Shown piece by piece: positions 23,008 to 34,402 of a stretch of 64,000 bases of DNA. This DNA is from Viscum album (taxonomy: Eukaryota > Streptophyta > Magnoliopsida > Santalales > Viscaceae), in assembly GCA_963277665.1 (NCBI GenBank), contig OY728122.1, positions 2,123,334,024 to 2,123,398,023 of the forward strand, given 5' to 3'. How positions within the stretch are numbered: position 1 is the first letter of the stretch; every line of letters starts with the position of its first letter. A program made the position numbers and the translations under genes. The notes beneath the pieces are model-generated. The model was not told where the DNA came from and made no database searches. It saw only the letters and a program-made list of their open reading frames with translations.

Positions 23008-25790
23008 AAGGTTTATTCCCGATGTGGGTACCTTATATTTCCTAGGTTTAGTTTGAGTCTTAGATGTTGGAATACATTATATTATAAAAGTGGATACAAT
23101 TTCATTAACTCCTTAAAATTAATTTATACTTCCCAACAGGTTTTTCATACTGGCTCCCACTAATTTATACTCTCTGAACATATTCATTATAAATGATCCC
23201 GCCAGTGTATAGGGGATCCTTGAAAACTCCCTAAAAAATATCTTAATGAATACACCGAATTTCATAGTATCATGGAAGATATTGTATTATAACGTTATTA
23301 ATAGGGCTTCCACAACAAGAATATTATATGGACATCAGCCTTATTCGTTATCTCTTCTCCTTACAATATAAAAAATTTCATTGGGTAGGACATTGTTCCT
23401 ACTTATTTCAAACACATAGATACTTCCTTTCAACTACATTATCAGGTTCTCAGTTATTTGTATTATTTCTAGTCCTCCTATTTTATATAATTTTCTACAT
23501 AAAATATAATCAGTGAAACTTTAGATATTTTAATACGGAAGCCTCCATAAATTTAGCCTATGCAATCTTCTCTACAATATTCTCATTTAACCTCGACCAA
23601 ATATGTATCTTTTCTAATCCTCCAAGTGATTACATATTTTATTCATTAAAACATACCACAAAATATATGAATATTTTAATTCTATACATAATTGAACATG
23701 TGCTTCAATAGAGCATAAATGTCACAGTCTAGTTTATTATACTCATACACAATGGGTTGTATTTCTAATGTCTTACATCATATAAATATTTATTCTTTAA
23801 GTATTTCAATAATGTAACACACCCTCTTTAATTCTATACATAAATTCAATAATATTTAACCTTCTTACAAGTGATATCCTTCATTGATTATATTACCCTT
23901 CATTCCAATAATACTTGCATGGATTCTCAATACTTTTGTCCAAATGTTTTATTTATCCTCATATATGCTTGATATTTCTCAATATTCATCCTCTAAAACT
24001 TCTCAAATAAAACCTTTTATAGATAATAATTTTTAAATTTTTCCATAATTTATTATTAAAAAAATCAAAAACGATCACATTTTTATGATACTACTCCTTG
24101 AATTATTTTATAGTAATTCACCATAAAACAGGAAACCATTTCCAAAAACCAGGGAAATATTCTCTTTCATCATTTGTGGGAAATTCCTCAATCACCCAAT
24201 ATCTTCATTTATTTAATATACATTCCTTATTGATATATTGACTTAAAATTCAGCCAACATATCTATTCATCATAATCCAATATGGGTCTTCAGTCCCATC
24301 CTTTATATTGGATGTCAATAACCATTTTAATATTTTATGTTAATATTTTTCACCCGCTAATTAACAATAAATTCCAAGTCAATTGTGTAAGAAAAAAACA
24401 CTTCCATATTCAGGATTCTTCAATGATTTTGAAATATAGGGTTATCCCCTTTATTCAATATTATATAATGATCCTACACATTGAGAAAAGGATTGCATCA
24501 TACCTCACTAAGCAATGAGCACTCAATTAATCAACTCTAAGTCTACATTTGCAATGATCGATGTAATAAAATGAGTGATTAATCTAAGAATAATTTTTTT
24601 TATAAATTATCAATTACATGATTCCAATCAAACTTTTCTCTTCATATAGGATATTTAAATAGATTTTCAATATATTTATAATTTATACTGATCTACAACA
24701 ATAACATTAAGAAAATTCAAGTGTAAAAATATCTTTACTCCTGTAAGTAATCACTAAACATAAAAATACACTCCCTTATAATTAGATTTGACATAATCAA
24801 AAAATTATATGCAGATTTTTTTTCAATAAATCTATGTTAGATTTTATAACAACTATCCCAAATTCCATATTTATCAAAGAAAAAATTTTGGTAACTTTTC
24901 ATCATATATTCTCCTCTTGAAGGGATTCACTCCTTAAAATACCCTTCATGGTTGATCTAAAAAAAATTGAACTCCATGAAAATACTTTGAGATATCCCAT
25001 AAAAATGATTAAAAGATAAATTAGATAAATTAATCCAATATACATATCCTCACTTACAGCATAGTGATTATAGCACTAATCCAATTCTACCACTTATACA
25101 TCACCTTAAATTCCATATACAATGAAGCACAAATAAACATATATAGAAATATGTTGGGTTCTATAATCAATTTGTAAGTATAGTAATCTGTTTTTGTTTT
25201 ATTTATAAATGAATATATTCCTTTCAAATTGACTCTAGCATGTAGAGAACTATTTTTGATCTCTCCTCCTTTGACTTTCTAGATATGAACTTCTATGGGA
25301 TGCATGTGTTTTTTACTTTAGTCAGCTTTCTTCTCCTATGGTGTAGCCTTGTTCACAAGTTATAGTAAATATCTTGAAACTAATGGAGATTTTGAATGGT
25401 TTTCATCAATTCCAAATATATAATTATCCATTTCATAGAATTATTGGGAGTGTGCCCAAAATAATTTCACATTCTAAAAAAAATTTAAGAATTATTTGGT
25501 TATCCTTTTTACAAAACCACTTAAAAATTTTGAGTCATTCTTCATGTTGAATTATTAATTTCCTTATACCACTTACCTCCTCTAGTGTCATCTCTATTTT
25601 TCATCTCATTTCCTATTAGGCAAAGAAACTGAGTAGGAATTCATTTTTTATGCTCAGACATCATGAATATTCCACATTGTTTATTATAAACCTTTGATTT
25701 ACCCCTCTTTTAAAACTTCTACAAAACTTATTCTATAATCTATACTAATAAATAATTTCAATTATTTATTTAATTTACTCTTCCTTTTAT
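23008..25790. other. Degraded AT-rich repeat DNA, no gene seen
   Basis: Very AT-rich sequence with short frames only (at most 78 codons, 24282-24518). A short match around 23440 (TATCAGGTTCT) recurs at 26450 and 61587, so part of this stretch probably belongs to the same repeat family as 25795-27363. No RNA gene or coding region is supported. Confidence 0.5.
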
Positions 25791-25794
25791 TCCA

Positions 25795-27363
25795 TCATTT
25801 TATAGTGCCTAGGCTAGTTAGTACCACTGAGAGGGGTGAATCAATGGTATAATTTTTTTTATATAATTTTGAATTAACATCTATGAGATATTAATATCTT
25901 GATCCCCTCAAATTTAAGGACAAAATATCCCCTCATATGTTAAAGATATAATTAAATAATACTATATTATTATTTATAAGGTTTTATATTAAAATAATAC
26001 TCGTTGACATGTTTTGGTATACCCCTAAAACACATATCCTCCACTGTAAACCCAAAATGGTTATACTATGGAATTTCCAATACCTATCAGCATAGAGACC
26101 CACTATGATCCTACTGTGGAGTACCATAATGTAATTACATCATATTACTTACCACTACAAAATTATGATCCAAAATTGGAAATATCAACTTTTCATTAAT
26201 GTTTATTCCACACCATATGGTGTATATATCCCTATATGAAGACACTAGATCAATTGTTCTACTCATGAGACATTAAGATTTTTGATAGAAAATAACCATG
26301 ATATGGTCTATAAATATTACTCAATATTTATTGGATACTTAATGATATAAATATTCTATGGATACATAAATAAACTAGAACATAGGTATCCCCCTTCATG
26401 AATGTCTCTTAGATTCAAACTCTTCTTTCATTCATTTATAATATTGTGTATCAGGTTCTTATCAACTTAGTTATCTTGTTCTCCATAATTATTTTTCTTT
26501 TACACAATTGTATTAATAGTGTAGTCATGAATATTATTCCCATGTGATTTATGGAATCTTGTATAATTTTCTAAAGTTTGGTCTTAATCTATTTTAAATC
26601 ATTTGATGGAATTACTAATTTATCACCTCATTCAAATTTTTTTGGATTTTAGTCAACATCCTCAATAAAACCCCATAAAACTCATGATTTTATTTTCATA
26701 AATATATTAAAAATATTTCATCACCTTCTACAAAAAAACAATGATTCTAGATTCTATTTTGAATTTACTCTAAGTGTTTATGAACTCATCCAATATTTCC
26801 ATGTGGCTCTCTTCCTTACTGTATTTCACTCCTCTTCTCACAATATCCTAGATCACTATCCATTTGAATGGTAATGGAATTTGAATCAATAAATTATATT
26901 TTAACAGAATTGACTAATTTAATGTATCATTAACAATAATAATTAATTATTTAATTCTATTTATTCTATAATATCATCCATTTCATAATATAAAAATGCC
27001 ATATGAAGCCTCATATCATACTCACATCACATATCATATGTGATCGTATCATCTTACAAAGAGATATCTTATGAAAAAACACTTCATATACAAAATAAAT
27101 CTTCTATAGAATCCTCCTCTTATACACTATCTATCTTACGAAATCCCCTCATCATTTATAGAATAAATATTATACAGAGGAATATTAAATGATATTATGC
27201 ATCTTATGAAATTCCATAATATCATTTAAAAACTCATCATATTATGATGTTCCCTTATTCTGAAATATTCTAATAATTTTAATAGAACTTAGAAATATAA
27301 TATTTTTACTCCTATTAAGAAGTCCATTCTTATATTTATGAATTATCATGTTTCTCTTTTGAA
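25795..27363 (+). repeat. Copia-LTR-like repeat, truncated by element 2
   Basis: It starts with CACTGAGAGGGGTGAATCAA, a type of opening common in plant SIRE/Maximus copia LTRs (family knowledge). It aligns along 650 bp with 60960-61620: TGAATCAATGGTA, ATCCTCCACTGTAAACC, CCACTACAAAATT, GACACTAGATCAA and ATCAGGTTCTTA appear in the same order and spacing. The copies are strongly diverged. Element 2 interrupts it at 27369. Confidence 0.5.
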
Positions 27364-27368
27364 TTAAA
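27364..27368. repeat. Target-site duplication TTAAA, left copy (element 2)
   Basis: TTAAA directly precedes the LTR start TGTAACGACC and is repeated at 36250-36254. Confidence 0.93.
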
Positions 27369-27595
27369 TGTAACGACCTGAAATTTTTAAATAAATTTTG
27401 TTTCCTAATTTTATGTGTTATTGTTATACTCAAAAAAAATGTTTTATTTGATAAACATGATTATAATTAAAATGAGATCAGTGGGTTTTGACTATTATAT
27501 AACCATCGGTCAACATGACCGCTGTGAACAAAATGTTTTGATTATTGTCTCTAAATATAAGTAATCTTGGTTAATTATTATAGAAAGAAGATTCG

Positions 27596-27865
27596 ATGGC
27601 CTCACCTAGTAGTCTTGGACCGATCGAAGCCCATCTAACAGAGCTTGGGAAGGAGGTAGCACCACTTGTCTTTGCTCTGGATAAAATCCAAGCCGAACTT
27701 CATCATGTGAAGCTGGAACTAAATCGCCTTCGTGAGAAGTTCAAACTGATAGAAATTACTACTCGGGCAATGTTGACTGAGCCGCCCCAAGCTTCTATCA
27801 CCCTAGCACACCTTACTCTTAGGTCCTATGCTGGTATTATAAGGGGTTATGTAACGAGACCATAA
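27596..27865 (+). CDS. Small coiled-coil-like ORF in the LTR (copy 1), unknown function
   Basis: An 89-codon frame opening MASPSSLGPIEAHLTELGKE. Residues about 8-55 show heptad-like spacing of Leu, Ile and Val with charged residues between (KIQAELHHVKLELNRLREKF), which suggests a coiled coil. The G+C content is clearly higher than in the surrounding LTR, as if a piece of a coding region had been captured. It lies upstream of the LTR TATA box, so the element's own main transcript would carry it only from the 3' LTR. The same frame is open in the 3' LTR (32868-33137), but four base differences between the copies all change an amino acid, so nothing shows selection on the protein since insertion. 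I do not recognise a family; it may not be translated. Confidence 0.35.
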   Translation: MASPSSLGPIEAHLTELGKEVAPLVFALDKIQAELHHVKLELNRLREKFKLIEITTRAMLTEPPQASITLAHLTLRSYAGIIRGYVTRP

Positions 27866-28810
27866 CTACCTTGTGTAATCCTTGTTTTAAATAAAAATTG
27901 GGATTTCTTCTTATGATGAAGTTTATGAATTTTGAAATGACCGGATAAATATAGTATGCATATTTTTGATGAATTTTAGAAAAAGGATATTTTAAATATG
28001 TTTATGTAAACCCTAAATAATTAAAAATGTGTAATGATTTTCAAAAAATGGTCTTCTGCAATTATGTTCAGTACTAAATTTAGAGTCTAATAAGATCAAC
28101 TTGATTTTTGATGAATAGTAAATTATGAATAGTGATTTTATGATTAGGATTAGTAATATGACCAAATGGATTAGTAATCTCACTTAAATAAAGTTTTAAA
28201 ATAATCTAGGCACCTTGATTAAGTAATGTGATTCAATAAAATAGTTAAATAACGATTTCATTAATTATTATTCAAGTATTAGTTTTTTCGGGTGAATAGT
28301 GTTTTTTTAATTAAAAATTTAATTAAAAATTATTAGAAAATTATTTTTATCAAAATGACTTTATTTTTGAACTCAGAGCATCGATATTATGTTATGGTAA
28401 TTTTTGGGGTTTTTTCTGAAAAAAATGAATTTTCGATGAATAGTGTTTTTATTTAAAAATTAAATTAAAAATATTTAGAAAATTATTTTTATAAAATGGA
28501 TTTCATTTTTGAAATTAGAGCATTGATATTTGGTTAATGTTAAATTTTGGGATTTTTCTGAGAAAGTTGAATTTTCAGTGAATAGTAAAAATACAGTTTT
28601 AGGGTTTCGGTATGTTTAATGACATCATAACGGTGTCATGATGATGTCATGAGATCTTTTGAGGGTTGGCCGGCCAAGGGTGATGAATTATTGTTTTTGG
28701 GGCCCCATGTGGCCTAACTCCATGATAAATGACAAGGGAGAGCACATGGGTTTGAGAAAAGCACATGTGAGGTGTCCCTTGGCCATTAATGCCTTGTCCC
28801 CTCACTTTCC

Positions 28811-28820
28811 CTATAAATAC
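28811..28820 (+). promoter_or_regulatory. TATA box in 5' LTR of element 2
   Basis: CTATAAATAC follows a G/C-richer block (CCTTGTCCCCTCACTTTCC) and is followed by CTC-rich sequence that could hold the start at about 28840-28850. The sister copy is at 34082-34091. Placing transcription here makes U3 about 1.47 kb and leaves about 2.1 kb of R-U5 in the leader. Confidence 0.7.
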
Positions 28821-29130
28821 CAAGCTCTCCTCTCATCCATTCGACTCCCCACTCATTCCCAACGAATTTCTGGTCTCATTACCTCCCAAGGAGTCCTCCC
28901 AAGGTGCCCCCAAGCCCTCAAGGTCCCACCCTTTGAGGTTTAAGAGTTACATTTTAAGGTAAGGGATCCGACCTCTCTCTTTCTTTTCAAGTAATCTCTT
29001 TTATGTCTTTTCTTTTATACTCCATGTTCTTATGTTGGATGATGTTATTTTATATTCATCTTACTGCCTATTTCATGTTCATATGATGAGAGACCCCCCT
29101 TGCTCTCATCAATTCGTTTTAAGAATGTTT

Positions 29131-30115
29131 AAGTGGCGCCGTTAGGCTGCCGAATTTTTAAGGGATTCTTTCACCTTCCTCGTTTTCAAGTTCTATTTTC
29201 ATTCAAGTCTTTAATGTTCCTTTTTGTTATATTGGGGTATGATCTCTATATATATCATACTGGAATCTTATGTTCATATGATGAGGGACCCCATTTGATC
29301 TCTTCAATTCAGTATTTTGATGTTTTAAGTGGCGCCGTTAGGCTGCCGAATTTTTAAGTGGTTCTTCACCCTTCTCGTTTTGAAGTTCTACTTTCATGTC
29401 AATTATTTCAAGTTCCTTTTTGTTATATTGGGGTATGATCTCTATATATATCATACTGGACTCTTATGTTCATATGATGAGAGACCCCATTTGATCTCTT
29501 CAATTCAGTATTTTGATGTTTTAAGTGGCGCCGTTAGGCTGCCGAATTTTTAAGTGGTTCTTCACCCTTCTCGTTTTGAAGTTCTACTTTCATGTCAATT
29601 CTTTCAAGTTCCTTTTTGTTATGTTGGGGAATTATCTCTATACCTATCATACTGAACTCTTATGTTCACATGATGAGAGATCCTATTTGATCTTTTCAAA
29701 TCATTGTTTGTTGAGGTTTAAGTAACGCCGTTAGGCTGCCAAATTTTTAAGTGGTTCTTCACCCTTCTCGTTTTGAAGTTCTACTTTCATGTCAATTCTT
29801 TCAAGTTCCTTTTTGTTATGTTGGGGAATTATCTCTATATCTATCATACTGAACTCTTATTTTCACATGATTAGAGATCCTATTTGATCTTTTCAAATCA
29901 TTGTTTGTTGAGGTTTAAGTAACGCCGTTAGGCTGCCGAACTTTCATAAGAGAAATCTAAATTTTTTTCTTCCTTCCATGTTTTCATTTCAAATGGTATG
30001 TCCTTGAAATCTCATTACCATGATCATGTATCCTTCTTATTCTGTCCATGTACTATTTTATGGGTCATTTATGAATGTTTGACCCATTTTACCTCTCTTT
30101 TAATGTCTTCTAAAA
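29131..30115 (+). repeat. Tandem repeat of ~196-197 bp inside the 5' LTR
   Basis: The landmark AAGTGGCGCCGTTAGGCTGC recurs at 29131, 29327, 29523, 29720 and 29917 (steps 196, 196, 197, 197), with a decayed sixth copy near 30125. It lies downstream of the TATA box, so the array is transcribed as leader. Frames of 66-74 codons starting at each unit look similar but overlap in shifted phases (196 is not a multiple of 3), so they are repeat by-products. Confidence 0.93.
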
Positions 30116-30477
30116 CCTCGGAACATTGTCGTTATGCTGCAGAATTTCTGTCTCAAAATGTCTATCTCTTTTTCTAAAGTCCTTTTATTTTATTAAGTGA
30201 ATACTCAAAGCTCTTTCTTCTAAAGGGGTATTCACATATATACCAAAATGTCCTATTTTAAATTCTGGGATTTACATACATGAGACCCACCTTCCTTTTC
30301 TGTGGGTTTTAAAGTGACGTAAAGATCATGTCTTTAAAGCAGTTTTTAAAACGTTATGATTATGAAATGAAACCCATTTATTTTATGCTATATGGGTTAT
30401 TTATGAAATGTTTGGTGATGATATATGTGGCTCACATGATAATAAAGGCAAATTTAAGGGTGCGCCCTGATAGCACT

Positions 30478-30489
30478 CCAATGCATTGG
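30478..30489. promoter_or_regulatory. Conserved palindrome CCAATGCATTGG in 5' LTR of element 2
   Basis: Same 12-bp perfect palindrome, again followed by GGTAA on the transcript strand, as in element 1. The copy in the 3' LTR is at 35750-35761. Confidence 0.6.
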
Positions 30490-30978
30490 GTAAAGACTTA
30501 ATCTCTAGAGATGACCATTTTAACGACGCCTTGGTGAATAACCTTGGTAATTTTTAACGACACCTTGGGGATGGACCTTGGTGAAACGAAACGATTGTCA
30601 ATATTAAATGTTGCAGCCACATCTTCATGTTATAAAAATGTGTTATTTTTATTATGATATGCCTCATGATTTCATTTTCATGCATTAAAGTTCTTTTCAT
30701 GACTTTATTGATGTATCTCAAGTTCATATGTAAAATGTTTCACTTGTTTCCCTTGGTGGGCCTTATGCTCACCCTTCCTTTTGATGTATGTCCCCAGGTT
30801 ATGAGATGCAGTAATGAGCCTAGGGTGAACATGAGGAGAATCCTTTCAAGTGTTTAAGAAGAATGTTTTTTTTTGTTTCATGTTTTATGTTCCTTGTTTC
30901 CAAGACACTAAACCTTAAAGATCCTCAGTTCCATGTAATGGAATGAAAAGTTATGTTATAAAAAGACGGGATGCTATA

Positions 30979-30996
30979 GTTGGTATCAAAGGATGG
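30979..30996 (+). other. Primer-binding site of element 2
   Basis: GTTGGTATCAAAGGATGG directly after the 5' LTR. Ten of twelve bases match the complement of the 3' end of plant initiator tRNA-Met (TGGTATCAGAGC). Confidence 0.88.
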
Positions 30997-31090
30997 TTTA
31001 GTTATTTGTGGAAATTAGGATATGAAAACTCTAGGAGGAACCCTATAGAAAAGTTTAATATAGGAAATCTTCATGGTATTTTGGTGAGTA

Positions 31091-31282
31091 TTGAGTAAGG
31101 GGTTGCCAAGCAAATACATCCCTGTCTGGATACGAGCAGGTAGAGGTGGCTCTGGCACAGATGTACATAGGGGTAAAACCCGAAAACACCGCTTTGAGCT
31201 AGACTCGAACGGGAACTGGTACACGACAACGGGCCTTGCTGCACTCTTGGTTACGACACTCCCGGGGGATATGCTTTGGTAA
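31091..31282 (+). other. GC-rich foreign-looking patch with a 63-codon frame in the leader of element 2
   Basis: About 190 bp between the primer site and the Gag start are clearly richer in G+C than the rest of the interior. They stay open for 63 codons, ending in FELDSNGNWYTTTG and LVTTLPGDMLW. The residue content looks protein-like, with no low-complexity bias, but I recognise no family and the frame has no match in elements 1 or 3. The most likely reading is a captured fragment of other DNA (host gene or organelle); it is probably not translated as a gene of the element. Confidence 0.35.
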
Positions 31283-31503
31283 ATTCATAAGCTTGGTATG
31301 AACCATTGTTAAAGGAACAAAGATAAAATAAAATAAAGGTTCACATAATAATATATGATCATTCATAACCTAGATGGGAACCTAGGAGATCACAACTTAG
31401 GGTATACCTTTCATATACAAGTTATCCTTATATGCTTTCAGTTCCTTTTCATGATTATTAGCTAAGTACTTAAGCCCCTGATTATGCTTTCTCTTCTTAG
31501 TTA

Positions 31504-31683
31504 ATGGTGGGAAATGGAAGAACATGTTCCGACAACCAATGTGATAGGAAATGCGACGATTTTCGTATTAATATGACAGGGATGATTAGGGGATTAAAAT
31601 ATGATTATTATTTTGGAAGACGTTCATTATTTTGGGAACCATATTTGATCGAGGTAAATAGATTACTACTGTATTTTCATTGA
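31504..31683 (+). pseudogene. Gag N-terminal remnant of element 2
   Basis: A 59-codon frame that starts MVGNGRTCSDNQCDRKC and then diverges, ending at TGA 31681-31683. The segment RTCSDNQCDRKC is identical to the Gag start of element 3 (minus strand near 47400), and DMMQM there corresponds to TGMIRG here. The capsid, zinc knuckles and all of Pol are missing. Retaining just the start of gag next to the leader is common in non-autonomous elements, where this part can belong to the RNA packaging signal; that role is inference. The frame was too short for a standard ORF cut-off. Confidence 0.75.
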
Positions 31684-32627
31684 GGAGTAAGGTTGACTTA
31701 TATTTTGAAGAATCGATGAATTTAAGGTGAACTTATAGTAATTTAGGTTACTTATGTGAATGACTAACCTATCTTGGGTAAAATATGTTTAGGTTAGCTA
31801 CTTTTTTATAAGATGTTAGGAGTGGTTGATGTTGTCTGGAGATGAACAATGAAGTTGTTTTGGAAGACTATGTTATCAAATCCTTATTGTATTTGGGTTT
31901 CAATCTTAGTTTGGTTTGTTTTGAGGAATTTTAAGGACCGTTATTTATGGAATGGTCTATGATGAACTTTGGGTAGTACCATGGAACTTTGATGATTTAA
32001 AAGTAGTTTCCATTCCTATGGGATTATTTCTTTTTGAAGAGTTGTTTTACCTTAACCTTTCTGTTTTTGGGATAATGTTTAAAGATAGAAGAAATAGATA
32101 GTTAATCTTTTGTAGATTATGTGATTCTATAGAAGATGATTCTTGTGCTTTTATAAGACCAAGTGTTTTTGAATTCTCATCATTTGGAGAAAAGATTAGT
32201 GTTGGTAGGGACTTGTTAAAGGATGAAAATCTACTTGAAGGTAGGTATATTTTATTATGTTTTTGTTCTATGTAGTAAATGAAATCCTCAAAATTATGAA
32301 AAGAAACGTAAAACAAAAATGTTGTTGGTTTACGTTTCCTACTAGGTAATCAAAGACCGTTTACACACATCATAAGTTTGGGATTTTCTCATGGTTAACT
32401 TTCTCCTAATCATGTTCTCTATCACTCTCCCTCAGAACTTGACCCTTTGTTTTTTTCCTCCATGTCCATGTTTTCCTACATGGAACCCTAGTGTGGGTTA
32501 ACTCGGGTGACCATTGTACTTCCCTTTCATTATTTTAAAGTAATAGTTTTACTGACTCCTTTTCCGATGTGGGACTTTTAATGAAATTTCAAAACCCAGT
32601 TTTAAAATTGCGAGGACGCAATTTCTT
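31684..32627 (+). other. Non-coding interior of element 2
   Basis: This is where Gag-Pol would be. I find no pol motif on either strand; the 89-codon minus-strand frame at 32047-32316 matches nothing and is AT-driven. The last part (ATTGCGAGGACGCAATTTC, about 32609-32627) corresponds to the end of the interior of element 1 and contains an inverted pair ATTGCG/CGCAAT. Confidence 0.7.
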
Positions 32628-32640
32628 AAGGGGGGAAGAT
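32628..32640 (+). other. Polypurine tract of element 2
   Basis: AAGGGGGGAAGAT directly upstream of the 3' LTR start TGTAACGACC. Confidence 0.93.
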
Positions 32641-32867
32641 TGTAACGACCCGAAATTTTTAAATAAATTTTGTTTCCTAATTTTATGTGTTATTATTATA
32701 CTCAACAAAAATGTTTTATTTGATAAACATGATTATAATTAAAATGAGATCAGTGGGTTTTGACTATTATATAACCATCGGTCAACATGACCGCTGTGAA
32801 CAAAATGTTTTGATTATTGTCTCTAAATATAAGTAATCTTGGTTAATTATTATAGAAAGAAGATTCG

Positions 32868-33137
32868 ATGCCCTCACCTAGTAGTCTTGGACCGATCGAA
32901 GCCCATCTAACAGAGCTTGGGAAGGAGGTAGCACCACTTGGCTTTGCTCTGGATCAAATCCAAGCCGAACTTCATCATGTGAAGCTGGAACGAAATCGCC
33001 TTCGTGAGAAGTTCAAACTGATAGAAATTACTACTCGGGCAATGTTGACTGAGCCGCCCCAAGCTTCTATCACCCTAGCACACCTTACTCTTAGGTCCTA
33101 TGCTGGTATTATAAGGGGTTATGTAACGAGACCATAA
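32868..33137 (+). CDS. Small coiled-coil-like ORF in the LTR (copy 2), unknown function
   Basis: Sister copy of 27596-27865, also 89 codons. It differs by Ala to Pro at residue 2, Val to Gly, Lys to Gln and Leu to Arg. The change to Arg falls inside the heptad-like region (KLERNRLREKF). No difference is synonymous. Function unknown. Confidence 0.35.
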   Translation: MPSPSSLGPIEAHLTELGKEVAPLGFALDQIQAELHHVKLERNRLREKFKLIEITTRAMLTEPPQASITLAHLTLRSYAGIIRGYVTRP

Positions 33138-34402
33138 CTACCTTGTGTAATCCTTGTTTTAAATAAAAATTGGGATTTCTTCTTATGATGAAGTTTATGA
33201 ATTTTGAAATGACCGGATAAATATAGTATGCATATTTTTGATGAATTTTAGAAAAAGGATATTTTAAATATGTTTATGTAAACCCTAAATAATTAAAAAT
33301 GTGTAATGATTTTCAAAAAATGGTCTTCTGCAATTATGTTCAGTACTAAATTTAGAGTCTAGTAAGATCAACTTGATTTTTGATGAATAGTAAATTATGA
33401 ATAGTGATTTTATGATTAGGATTAGTAATATGACCAAATGGATTAGTAATCTCACTTAAATAAAGTTTTAAAATAATCTAGGCACCTTGATTAAGTAATG
33501 TGATTCAATAAAATAGTTAAATAACGATTTCATTAATTATTATTCAAGTATTAGTTTTTTCGGGTGAATAGTGTTTTTTTAATTAAAAATTTAATTAAAA
33601 ATAATTAGAAAATTATTTTTATCAAAATGACTTTATTTTTGAACTCAGAGCATCGATATTATGTTATGGTAATTTTTGGGGTTTTTTCTGAAAAAAATGA
33701 ATTTTCGATGAATAGTGTTTTTATTTAAAAATTAAATTAAAAATATTTAGAAAATTATTTTTATAAAATGGATTTCATTTTTGAAATTAGAGCATTGATA
33801 TTTGGTTAATGTTAAATTTTGGGATTTTTCTGAGAAAGTTGAATTTTCAGTGAATAGTAAAAATACAGTTTTAGGGTTTCGGTATGTTTAATGACATCAT
33901 AACGGTGTCATGATGATGTCATGAGATCTTTTGAGGTTTGGCCGGCCAAGGGTGATGAATTATTGTTTTGGGGGCCCCATGTGGCCTAACTCCATGATAA
34001 ATGACAAGGGAGAGCACATGGGTTTGAGAAAAGCACATGTGAGGTGTCCCTTGGCCATTAATGCCTTGTCCCCTCACTTTCCCTATAAATACCAAGCCCT
34101 CCTCTCATCCATTCGACTCCCCACTCATTCCCAACGAATTTCTGGTCTCATTACCTCCCAAGGAGTCCTCCCAAGGTGCCCCCAAGCCCTCAAGGTCCCA
34201 CCCTTTGAGGTTTAAGAGTTACATTTTAAGGTAAGGGATCCGACCTCTCTCTTTCTTTTCAAGTAATCTCTTTTATGTCTTTTCTTTTATACTCCATGTT
34301 CTTATGTTGGAGGATGTTATTTTATATTCATCCTACTGACTATTTCATGTTCATATGATGAGAGACCCCCCTTTATCTCATAAATTCGTTTTAAGAATGT
34401 TT

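Larger units (their letters stand above)
27369..30978 (+). repeat. Element 2 5' LTR
   Basis: It begins TGTAACGACC and ends GACGGGATGCTATA. It contains an 89-codon frame (27596-27865), a TATA box (28811-28820), about five tandem copies of a ~197-bp unit (29131-30115) and the palindrome at 30478-30489. Confidence 0.95.

Noticed and set aside
29133..29725. Three similar frames of 66-74 codons opening MAPLGCRIF
   Set aside because: They overlap one another at the 196-bp repeat step and in shifted phases, so they are by-products of the tandem array in the LTR.
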